This document shows, piece after piece, positions 25,673 to 32,754 of a stretch of DNA of 34,315 bases (position 1 is its first letter; the number at the start of each line of letters is the position of its first letter). The position numbers and the translations under genes were made by a program. This DNA comes from Gracilibacillus suaedae (GTDB taxonomy: Bacteria; Bacillota; Bacilli; Bacillales; Amphibacillaceae), in the NCBI RefSeq assembly GCF_017599345.1, contig NZ_JAGFVL010000018.1, forward strand, positions 1-34,315, given 5' to 3'. The notes below the pieces were generated by a model. The model was not told where the DNA came from. It ran no database searches and saw only the letters and a program-made list of their open reading frames with translations.

Positions 25673-25685
25673 TCAAGGGAGACTG

Positions 25686-26480
25686 ATGATGACCAACTAC
25701 AAAGCTCTTTTCTTAGATATTGATGGGACTATTCTACGACGTGATCATACGATTGAGGATACGACTAAGCTTGCCGTTAAACAAGCACAATATAAAGGGA
25801 TTGAAGTATTCCTTGCTACTGGACGTCCTCTCCATGAAGTAGATGATATCGCTAAAGAATTAGAGGTAGATTCCTTTATAGGTTACAACGGGGCATATGC
25901 GATTTATGATGGAAAAACAGTAGTTGATGAGCCGATATCTAGCTCTGTGATTGATCAATTTTTAGATGTCGCTAAACAAAATGAACATGAAATGATTCTG
26001 TATACTAATGAATTAAATTTAGTGACTTCAGAATCAAAGCAAGTAGTAAAAGATTTCATTGATTATTTTGATTTGAAGAATCACCAAGCATATGAAGATA
26101 TCTATCGCGATCAAATATTAGGTATTACGCTGATGGATGTTCAACCTAATGAACCAGTTCTTTATGATGTAGAGCAAGAGGATATTTATTTTTCACAAGT
26201 AAATGTAGCTGGCTTAGAGCATTGTTATGATATGATCAGAGAAAATGTCAACAAAGGGCAAGCTATTCAAAAAGTACTCCAAGAACTAGACATCCCAGCT
26301 GAGTCAGCGATTGCCTTTGGTGATGGGATGAATGATAAACAAATGCTGCAATATGTCGGTGAAAGCTTTGCAATGGCAAATGCAAGTCCTGAAGTGTTTC
26401 AATACGCCAAACATCGCACCACTTCCGTAGAGGAATCTGGAATCTATAACGGCTTGAAGCAATTAGGGATTGTTAACTAA
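25686..26480 (+). CDS. HAD-superfamily Cof-type phosphatase
   Basis: HAD-IIB (Cof-type) hydrolase of 264 aa, usually a phosphatase of sugar phosphates or small metabolites. Motif I is FLDIDGTI (D11 and D13), motif II lies in LATGRP, and motif III/IV is the lysine NKGQAIQK followed by FGDGMNDKQM. There is a cap insertion in the middle. The gene starts at one of two adjacent ATGs 13 bases after lipA, with AAGGGAG upstream, so it is probably the third cistron of the lipM-lipA transcript. Substrate unknown. Confidence 0.9.
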   Translation: MMTNYKALFLDIDGTILRRDHTIEDTTKLAVKQAQYKGIEVFLATGRPLHEVDDIAKELEVDSFIGYNGAYAIYDGKTVVDEPISSSVIDQFLDVAKQNEHEMILYTNELNLVTSESKQVVKDFIDYFDLKNHQAYEDIYRDQILGITLMDVQPNEPVLYDVEQEDIYFSQVNVAGLEHCYDMIRENVNKGQAIQKVLQELDIPAESAIAFGDGMNDKQMLQYVGESFAMANASPEVFQYAKHRTTSVEESGIYNGLKQLGIVN

Positions 26481-26591
26481 TCCACATTAGATATAAACTG
26501 CGAAGTAATGAAAATACTGTTTGTTCGAAACTAAAAGCATAGTCACCTATGAAGTAATTTTGACATATATCGTGATTATAACTGCCACTCC

Positions 26592-26709
26592 GGCTGCCCA
26601 CTTCCCTTTCCGTGGGGTTTGCCCTTCATCTAATTTTTTCGAGCAAATACCGCTCGAAAAAGTGGATCTTCAGGTCAAACAATTCCCACAGGAGTGAAAG
26701 TGGGCGGCC
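26592..26709 (-). repeat. Fold-back element, copy 1 (minus orientation)
   Basis: Outer arms GGCTGCCCACTT (26592-26603) and AAGTGGGCGGCC (26698-26709), one G-T pair. Inner perfect 10-base stem TTTTTCGAGC (26635-26644) / GCTCGAAAAA (26652-26661) with the 7-base loop AAATACC. The flank GTGGATCTTCAG and CCCACAGGAGT match the element at 26890-27002 in reverse orientation. No coding sequence. Confidence 0.85.
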
Positions 26710-26770
26710 TTCGTTAAGATATGCTCCACAACACTAATTCGAAATCAACCAGTCGATTTCTCACCAACCA

Positions 26771-26820
26771 TAGTCGCATAGGGTGCGACTACTCAGGGGG
26801 GTTTACAGCCGATTAGCATT
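26771..26820 (+). repeat. Hairpin and TACAGNCGATTAGCAT repeat, copy 2
   Basis: An 8-bp stem TAGTCGCA/TGCGACTA with loop TAGGG (26771-26791), running into GACTACTCAGGGGGG and TTTACAGCCGATTAGCAT, the second copy of the repeat at 21845-21881. Noncoding. Confidence 0.6.
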
Positions 26821-26889
26821 GCAATAAAACAGAAAAGTTTAGTACCTTGAGTCCATTTCATTCTATACTCAGCGAACAAAAATAGCGGA

Positions 26890-27002
26890 GGCAGAATACG
26901 GAGACTCCTGTGGGACAGCGAGAGCTGAAGATCCACTTGGTAAAGTGGTTTTCTTTACCAAGTTAGCTGAAGTCGAGCCCACCGAAAGCGCAGTATTCTG
27001 CC
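26890..27002 (+). repeat. Fold-back element, copy 2 (plus orientation)
   Basis: Outer arms GGCAGAATAC (26890-26899) and GTATTCTGCC (26993-27002). Inner perfect 11-base stem ACTTGGTAAAG (26935-26945) / CTTTACCAAGT (26953-26963) with a 7-base loop. Conserved linkers ACTCCTGTGGGA and CTGAAGATCCAC. I recall GGAGACTCC...CTGAAGATCCACTTGGTAAAG-type repeats as common in halophilic Bacillaceae genomes. No transposase gene is nearby. Confidence 0.88.
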
Positions 27003-27104
27003 GGAGCGAATGGTAGCACTCTTCAAAATTCAGCGTGGAAGAGAGCAAATCCTTTTCACGTTATTTCATAGTATATCAATTATCTGAACAGTTATATATT
27101 AGAT

Positions 27105-27149
27105 CACAAAGAAGCCAACCTCGTTGTGAAGTTGGCTTCTTTGTGTTTT
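27105..27149 (+). terminator. Orphan intrinsic terminator-like hairpin
   Basis: Fifteen-base perfect arms CACAAAGAAGCCAAC (27105-27119) and GTTGGCTTCTTTGTG (27131-27145), then TTTTG. No credible gene ends here: the nearest upstream coding sequence stops at 26480. It may end a small RNA, a read-through transcript from the lipM-lipA-HAD operon, or a decayed gene. Confidence 0.7.
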
Positions 27150-27245
27150 GTGAAAACAGACACCTTAAATGGATAGGGGAGCAACAAGCTAGCATACATA
27201 TAAGCAGGCTAAAGTGGACTAATTATTTAGGCTTACATGTATATT

Positions 27246-27280
27246 ATTAATTAATGAACTTTCCACATTCACTAATTAAT
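27246..27280. repeat. AT-rich inverted repeat
   Basis: ATTAATTAATGAA (27246-27258) and TTCACTAATTAAT (27268-27280), one mismatch in 13 and a 9-base loop. Role unknown; apart from this and the promoter I see nothing in 27150-27410. Confidence 0.5.
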
Positions 27281-27399
27281 AGGATGAATATAATATAACA
27301 AACCTTTTTCACTCCAACAGTAAACTTGTAAATATATCTGACAATAAATTTTCCAAAGCTGGTATCGCCCATTTTCTCTAAAACTAGTCATTTACCCTA

Positions 27400-27426
27400 A
27401 CTTATCTGTAAAAAGTACATACATTA
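27400..27426 (+). promoter_or_regulatory. Mother-cell (sigma-K/E-type) promoter of yjcZ-like gene
   Basis: CATACATTA (27418-27426) fits the sigma-K -10 consensus CATANNNTA exactly, and AC at 27400-27401 is placed 16 bases upstream as in the sigma-K -35. It lies 17 bases before the AAGGAGG site of the spore peptide gene. The sigma-E and sigma-K -10 elements are alike, so either is possible. Confidence 0.6.
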
Positions 27427-27458
27427 TATAGTGACAATACACAAGGAGGTTGATAGGA

Positions 27459-27599
27459 ATGAGCTATTACGGAGGCTGCTCTCCATACGGTGGATACGGT
27501 TCTGGATATGGACACGGCGGTGGTTATGGCGGTGGATTCGCCCTAATCGTTGTGCTTTTCATTTTGTTAATTATTGTAGGTGCTTCTTTCTATAGCTAA
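27459..27599 (+). CDS. YjcZ-family sporulation peptide
   Basis: Tiny 46-residue protein: a Gly/Tyr-rich N-terminal half ([18 protein letters not shown]..) followed by one hydrophobic helix ([18 protein letters not shown]) and a short YS tail. This is the layout of the YjcZ/YhzM family of sporulation-associated membrane peptides found across spore-forming Bacillaceae. Their exact role is unknown. AAGGAGG stands 9 bases before the ATG, a mother-cell-type promoter lies upstream and a strong terminator follows, so it is a monocistronic gene. Confidence 0.92.
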   Translation: MSYYGGCSPYGGYGSGYGHGGGYGGGFALIVVLFILLIIVGASFYS

Positions 27600-27634
27600 T
27601 TATATATCCAGGATATCCTGTTCCATCATTAAGC

Positions 27635-27664
27635 AAGATCCCCGCTAGCCGGGGATCTTTTCAA
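27635..27664 (+). terminator. Terminator of the YjcZ-like gene
   Basis: Arms AAGATCCCCG (27635-27644) and CGGGGATCTT (27650-27659) around a 5-base loop, then TTTC. The A-rich left flank could also stop the convergent GH127 transcript. Confidence 0.9.
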
Positions 27665-27683
27665 TTATAGAATAACCCTTACC

Positions 27684-29960
27684 CTATAATGAAGGTTCAT
27701 TTAACATTCGAACATGATATACGCCACCAGCAATCTTATTTTTTTCTGCATAAAAGGTAACCGTCACTTTGTCTTTACCATTGATAAGTGCCGTTGGTAT
27801 CGGGTAGGATTTGGAATATAACTCGCCAATATTTGGTTTATTAAAGTGTTCTCTAGCTAGCACATGTCCATCAATTTTGATTTCAAAATCTCTTTCCATC
27901 TTCTTACCACTAATTTCTAACATAAAATCACTTTTGTTATACGTGATGTATAAATACATCTCTTTTTCCGGATCAACTCGTAAGTCATAACTAAAATATC
28001 CTTCATCCCGAGCATCTCTCCAACCGCTATGGACGTCATTACTATAACTGGAAGTTGAATTTTTCGCCTGGATATTATGATCTACTTCTGGTTGCTGTTC
28101 ATTCGGCGTAACCTCATCAACTATAATTTTTTGTTCTCGAGCTTTTCGTTTTCTTTCTTCATCACCAAATTCTTTGAACTCCTGTTCCGACATAATATTC
28201 CAATAGATAGTATAACGTTCGTGGTGGATATTATAAAAAGGTTTCAACTGTAGCTGTTGATGGCCAGGTTGTCCGATAGCTTCTGTTTCAAATACCAGCT
28301 TTTTAACGTCTTTAATCTTTATCCAATCATTCAACGGTTCATTTGTCACCAATACTGGCACATCAATTAATGGATGATTATTTAATGCCTGGTGATCATC
28401 CAGAATATCTGTTTCAGGAAAATTTTCACGCCCTAATGCCCCTGCTAACACAATCGGTCCGTACATGATAACTTGCTTTTTCTGATCATCTTTTGCATGG
28501 TATCGATGTAAATTCAATGGTAGATCATACGTAATCTGATCTCCACTTTGCCAAGCGTGGTTGATAATTAGGTATCCATTAACTTCTTTCGTTTTTACTT
28601 CATTTCCATTAATTCTAACTGTCGGTACACCAGAGAACCAGTAAGGCTTGCGAAAGGCAATTTCTTTTATTTCACTGCTAGCCTTTTCGATTGTGATGGT
28701 TGTGTTTGGCTGATATGGAAAAGTGGTTTGTTGACGAACAACCATATCATCATTATCGATGGATGCTTCTGCGGAGATAAATAAATGGACGTACAATCTG
28801 TCAGCTATTTTTTCAAAAATACGTCGATTATATCTAGCTGGATTCTCCATTCCTGTACCAGTGCAACACCAAAAGGAATGATCGTGTGAATGATATACTT
28901 TAAAGTGACCTGGCTCAGAAGATACAAAGTATGTTTTCATTCCTGAATCAGGATCTTGTGACGCAAGAATATGATTATACAAAGCACGCTCGTAATAGTC
29001 ATAGTAATGAGCCGATTGCTCCCATGTAAAAAGAATTTCCGTTAACTTAAGCATGTTATAGGTATTACATGTCTCCGTTGTCAATATCCCCAATTCTTCA
29101 TCATTTTCTGGACCAAAATGTTCCCGAATACTATTTCCACCAATAGCATACGTGCGATAACGAACGACTTGATCCCAAAAAAATGTCGCTATCTGCTTAT
29201 ATTTTTCCTTCCCTGTGATATTATAGAGTTTAGCTACTCCTATCACTTTTGGAATTTGTGTGTTGGCATGCTTTCCTTCTAAATCATCTTGTTTATTCGC
29301 TAATGGATCTAATACCGCCTCATGATAAAATCTTTCAGCTAACTCTAGGTAACTCTTATCAGCTGTTATTAAATAAAGATCAGCAAATGCTTCATTCATC
29401 CCACCATGCTCACAAGTCAACATACGTTGGAATTGGTCTTTTGTTAAACCTTTCAAGCCGTTATATGCCCAATCAGCAAGTTTTGTTACCATTTCCAATG
29501 CTAATCTGGAACCAGTTATCTGATGAACATCGATAAGTCCTGCATATATCTTATGTATGGAATACCACGGTACCCATGATCCTCCTAAGCTAAAGTTCCC
29601 TACTTCAAACTCACCAGAAAACACCTTGTCAAAACAATCTCGAGAGAAACCACTTACATAGCCATCTTTATCAAGTGACTGAACAGTAGCTAATTCAGAT
29701 AAAGCATATTCCATTTTATTTTTTAAAGATTCATCTTGAGTTACTTGATACATTGTTGCTGCAGCTGACAGCCAGTGACCAATCGAATGGCCAGCAATTT
29801 CCATTGACTCCCATCCGCCATATCGATCTTTTTTAGCTGTCTTACCTGCTGCCTCATAACATGGCGCAACAAGTCGATCAACATCTAAATATAATAAGTA
29901 TTCCTTTCCTTTCTGTTGAGAGTTTTTAAACATTCCGTCTAACAAATTCACTTTTTGCAT
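27684..29960 (-). CDS. GH127 beta-L-arabinofuranosidase family protein
   Basis: Glycoside hydrolase of family GH127 (DUF1680), 758 aa from this start. Characterised members such as Bifidobacterium HypBA1 release L-arabinose from beta-arabinofuranosides using a zinc-bound cysteine nucleophile. The HypBA1 Glu-x-Cys and Cys-Cys zinc/catalytic set is matched by TETCN (E296, C298) and FWCCTG (C365, C366). The C-terminal part is beta-sandwich-like. No signal peptide, so it acts on imported oligosaccharides. I chose the ATG at 29960 because GGAGGTG stands 6 bases upstream. An in-frame ATG at 30023 adds 21 residues spanning this ribosome binding site. Divergent AraC-type regulator next door. Confidence 0.9.
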   Translation of the reverse strand: MQKVNLLDGMFKNSQQKGKEYLLYLDVDRLVAPCYEAAGKTAKKDRYGGWESMEIAGHSIGHWLSAAATMYQVTQDESLKNKMEYALSELATVQSLDKDGYVSGFSRDCFDKVFSGEFEVGNFSLGGSWVPWYSIHKIYAGLIDVHQITGSRLALEMVTKLADWAYNGLKGLTKDQFQRMLTCEHGGMNEAFADLYLITADKSYLELAERFYHEAVLDPLANKQDDLEGKHANTQIPKVIGVAKLYNITGKEKYKQIATFFWDQVVRYRTYAIGGNSIREHFGPENDEELGILTTETCNTYNMLKLTEILFTWEQSAHYYDYYERALYNHILASQDPDSGMKTYFVSSEPGHFKVYHSHDHSFWCCTGTGMENPARYNRRIFEKIADRLYVHLFISAEASIDNDDMVVRQQTTFPYQPNTTITIEKASSEIKEIAFRKPYWFSGVPTVRINGNEVKTKEVNGYLIINHAWQSGDQITYDLPLNLHRYHAKDDQKKQVIMYGPIVLAGALGRENFPETDILDDHQALNNHPLIDVPVLVTNEPLNDWIKIKDVKKLVFETEAIGQPGHQQLQLKPFYNIHHERYTIYWNIMSEQEFKEFGDEERKRKAREQKIIVDEVTPNEQQPEVDHNIQAKNSTSSYSNDVHSGWRDARDEGYFSYDLRVDPEKEMYLYITYNKSDFMLEISGKKMERDFEIKIDGHVLAREHFNKPNIGELYSKSYPIPTALINGKDKVTVTFYAEKNKIAGGVYHVRMLNEPSL

Positions 29961-30102
29961 ATTATGCACCTCCACTAGCTTTTCCTTAATACTAGTATGA
30001 AGTGTTAAGGTACCATTGTACATTCACAATAACTAAAATTACATATCTTTTTTTTAGATTTCTGATAAGATATAATTAAACTGTTTTAAAGGAGCGATCG
30101 TT

Positions 30103-30969
30103 TTGGCTCATCCAGTAATTATATCAAGCTACTCATTCCCACTTATTCATGAAATAGGTTTAATGACTGATAAAAATGGTGTGGAGAAACATCCAGATCG
30201 TGTGATGCCTAAATTAAATGTATTTGTTTACGTTAAAAAGGGACAATTACAAGTTATAGAAGATAACGAAGTATATAACCTAAAAAAAGGATCCTATCTT
30301 TTTCTTAGAAAAAACATCCATCATTGGGGGACCGAATTCTATCAACCTGGTTCTGAGTGGTTTTATATTCATTTCTTTAACCACGACATACAGGAAAGTG
30401 TTAATGAATACAGCATGTATGGAAAAACTTCACTCGTTCATCATGAAGAATACCAGAGAAAGCTGACATTGCCTAAATATGGTGAAGTTTCTCACCACGG
30501 CTACACCCAGTCACAACTTGAGCAATTATTCGAAATGTTTGAATCATCTCACCCGATGCGACCTTTATTAACCAGTATGCATACACATCAGTTCTTTTTA
30601 GAGATATACTTGGAGAATTTGGAAACCTATACAAATAAAAAATCAAATAGAATGATAGCTAAAATGATTCAGTTAATTGATGAACAACAAAGCAACAAGT
30701 TATCCAGCCAAGAAATATCGGAAGCTTTAGGTATGAATTATGCGTATCTCTCTACCCTGTTTAAACAGCATACAGGTAAAAGCATTACACAATATCAAAA
30801 TGAACGCATGGTGGAAAAGGCAATTCAATTATTTCGCAAAGAAAACTATAATGTTTCAGAGGTAAGCGACAAACTAGGATTCTCTAATCCTTTTTATTTC
30901 AGCCGAGTCTTCAAAAAAGTAACCGGCATGCCGCCGACAGATTACTTGCGACAAATATACCGAGGGTGA
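30103..30969 (+). CDS. AraC-family transcriptional regulator
   Basis: Regulator of 288 aa with an N-terminal cupin-like sugar-sensing domain (KLNVFVYVKKGQLQVIEDNEVYNLKKGSYLFLRKN region, in short YVKKGQLQV) and two C-terminal helix-turn-helix motifs (about 190-288: SQEISEALGMNYAYLSTLF and VSEVSDKLGFSNPFYFSRVF), ending GMPPTDYLRQIY. It starts at TTG 30103 with AAAGGAG 8 bases upstream and a TATAAT -10 at 30071-30076. The divergent GH127 gene across about 140 bp is its most likely target. The palindrome ATACTAGTAT (29989-29998) lies in that gap but is not a proven operator. Confidence 0.92.
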   Translation: MAHPVIISSYSFPLIHEIGLMTDKNGVEKHPDRVMPKLNVFVYVKKGQLQVIEDNEVYNLKKGSYLFLRKNIHHWGTEFYQPGSEWFYIHFFNHDIQESVNEYSMYGKTSLVHHEEYQRKLTLPKYGEVSHHGYTQSQLEQLFEMFESSHPMRPLLTSMHTHQFFLEIYLENLETYTNKKSNRMIAKMIQLIDEQQSNKLSSQEISEALGMNYAYLSTLFKQHTGKSITQYQNERMVEKAIQLFRKENYNVSEVSDKLGFSNPFYFSRVFKKVTGMPPTDYLRQIYRG

Positions 30970-31129
30970 AATATAGCTATGTATTTTTCTCCACTCCAAT
31001 ATTAATCGGCTCCATTTGCTACTGATGCATCTTTAGGGATAATGCAATTCTGGAGAGGTGCATTAATTTGCTGTGACAAATCACCGCTTTGTTGGATCCT
31101 TACCTAGGCCTCTTTTCTATATATAGATA

Positions 31130-31467
31130 GATTTGTTGATTATACGGCTTATTCAACAAATCTTTCTTTCATCCCTTAGGTTTGTTGATTATCTCGATTT
31201 ATTCAACAAATCTTTCTTCTCATCCTTTTGATTTGTTGATTATCTCGTTTTATTCAACAAATCTTTCTTCTCATCCTTTTGATTTGTCGATTATCTCAGC
31301 TTATTCAACAAATCTTTCTTCTCATCCTTTTGATTTGTTGATTATCTCAGCTTATTCAACAAATCTTTCTTCTCACCTTTTTGATTTGTCGATTATCTCA
31401 GCTTATTCAACAAATCTTTCTTCTCACCTTTTTGATTTGTCGATTATCTCGATTTATTCAACAAATC
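31130..31467. repeat. Tandem array of 51-bp hairpin units, array 2 (7 units)
   Basis: ATTCAACAAATC recurs at 31151, 31201, 31252, 31303, 31354, 31405 and 31456: one step of 50, then five of exactly 51. Each unit has arms GATTTGTTGA (or GATTTGTCGA) and TCAACAAATC around a 14-base loop, with a pyrimidine-rich linker CTTTCTTCTCATCCTTTTG. A remnant GGATTTGTTG follows at 31484. TGTGACAAATC precedes it at 31072-31082, as before array 1. It lies between the convergent AraC regulator and ddl genes. The 17-codon period makes a long but meaningless ORF. Confidence 0.97.
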
Positions 31468-31505
31468 ATTTTTCCCCTTCTACGGATTTGTTGTTTTTAT
31501 CGTGC

Positions 31506-31545
31506 AAAAAAAAAGACACGGTAAATAAATTCTACTCCGTGTCTT
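31506..31545 (-). terminator. ddl terminator
   Basis: Minus strand arms AAGACACGG and CCGTGTCTT (plus 31537-31545 and 31513-31521) followed by nine T. Nine bases beyond the ddl stop codon. Confidence 0.93.
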
Positions 31546-31554
31546 CAACATGAT

Positions 31555-32733
31555 TTATTTTCCTTTTGCCCCCTGCCCCTTACTGTGTAGTGAGAAAAGG
31601 TTAGTGTCAATGGAGAACTGGATCGATTGGCGTTCTCTCTCTCGTTTTAACGCTAGTTGGATAAGTTGATCTGTTAATTGTTCAAAATCTTTTCCGCTTG
31701 GTTCCCATAAATAGAAAGATAGTGAACCTGGAATCGTATTGATTTCATTGACAAAAACTTTTCCATCGGGGTTTAGTAAAAAGTCGATTCGAGATACACC
31801 ACTAGCATTCAATAAGCGGAAGGTTTTCTCTGCCAGTTCTTTAACCTTCGCAGTAGCTTGCTCACTAATTTCTGCAGGGATAATCCGATTTACACTTTCC
31901 ATCCCTTTTGTATCTCCTGTTTTACCACCACTCTGATATTTATCTGCATAAGATAAAATTTCATCGGTGCTTAACACCTGTTCACAGACCGAGCTTTCCA
32001 CTTTCTCATAGTCACCAATCACAGAACAGTTAACCTCTGTTAAATCTGTTACCATTTTTTCAATAATCACTTTAAAGCTATAGGAAATCGCAAGCTCAAT
32101 AGCCTCTTCTAATTCCTCTTCATTTTCTGCCTTGGAAATTCCTACGCTTGATCCAAGGTTAGCAGGTTTCACGATAACCGGATAACCGACTTTGTCTGCC
32201 ATTTGCTTTATCTCATCTTGCTCTTCATGCCACTGACTTGAGTAAAACCACTCATAATCAACAATAGGTATTCCGGAATCATGCAAAATCTGCTTCATCA
32301 TTACTTTATCCATACCAGCTGCTGATGACGCAACATCACAGCCGACATAAGGAAGACCTAATAATTCCAGATAACCTTGTAATGACCCATCCTCACCATT
32401 TGTACCATGAATAACCGGGAAAACAATATCTATAGTTGTAATAACTCCTTTTGAGAAAAGGGAACGTTCCTTTTTCTTTAATACAATATTCCCTTCTCCT
32501 TCTTGTTCTAATACGACTTTGTCAGCTTGTTTAAACAACTGGTCCAAGTCTTTATAATTTTCGATATCTGTTAATACATCGCCTGTATACCATTCTTTTG
32601 TTTTGCTAATATAAATCGGTACTGGTTCATATTTGGATCGATCGATTGCATTATATGCTTGAAGTGCCGAGATAACGGAAACTTCATGTTCTACAGAAAC
32701 GCCACCAAAGATAACGGCTACTTTCGTTTTCAC
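31555..32733 (-). CDS. ddl: D-alanine--D-alanine ligase
   Basis: ATP-grasp ligase (392 aa) making the D-Ala-D-Ala dipeptide for peptidoglycan. The N-terminal FGGVSVEHEVSVISA (9-23), VFPVIHGTNGEDGSLQGYLE, the ATP loop KPANLGSSVGISKA and the C-terminal FVNEINTIPG with metal ligands are all present. The GSSVG form is that of D-Ala-D-Ala rather than D-Ala-D-Lac ligases. A polar tail of about 25 residues (after LALKRERERQ) is extra. The start has AGGAGG upstream; it follows the MurF-like gene by 21 bases, so the two are likely one transcript. Confidence 0.95.
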   Translation of the reverse strand: MKTKVAVIFGGVSVEHEVSVISALQAYNAIDRSKYEPVPIYISKTKEWYTGDVLTDIENYKDLDQLFKQADKVVLEQEGEGNIVLKKKERSLFSKGVITTIDIVFPVIHGTNGEDGSLQGYLELLGLPYVGCDVASSAAGMDKVMMKQILHDSGIPIVDYEWFYSSQWHEEQDEIKQMADKVGYPVIVKPANLGSSVGISKAENEEELEEAIELAISYSFKVIIEKMVTDLTEVNCSVIGDYEKVESSVCEQVLSTDEILSYADKYQSGGKTGDTKGMESVNRIIPAEISEQATAKVKELAEKTFRLLNASGVSRIDFLLNPDGKVFVNEINTIPGSLSFYLWEPSGKDFEQLTDQLIQLALKRERERQSIQFSIDTNLFSLHSKGQGAKGK

Positions 32734-32754
32734 TGCCTATTCCTCCCAATATCA

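Noticed and set aside
26481-27104. Decayed transposon or pseudogene in the large gap after the HAD gene
   Set aside because: No transposase-like or other coding remnant could be read in any frame; the structure is explained by the fold-back repeats.
27035-27250. 71-codon plus-strand frame
   Set aside because: It runs through the orphan terminator hairpin and has no sensible protein pattern.
31130-31467. CRISPR array
   Set aside because: The whole 51-base unit repeats; there are no unique spacers and no cas genes.
31182-31553. Open frame encoding a 123-aa Ser/Asn-rich repeat peptide
   Set aside because: It is produced by the 51-bp (17-codon) tandem array, has no ribosome binding site and starts inside a repeat unit.
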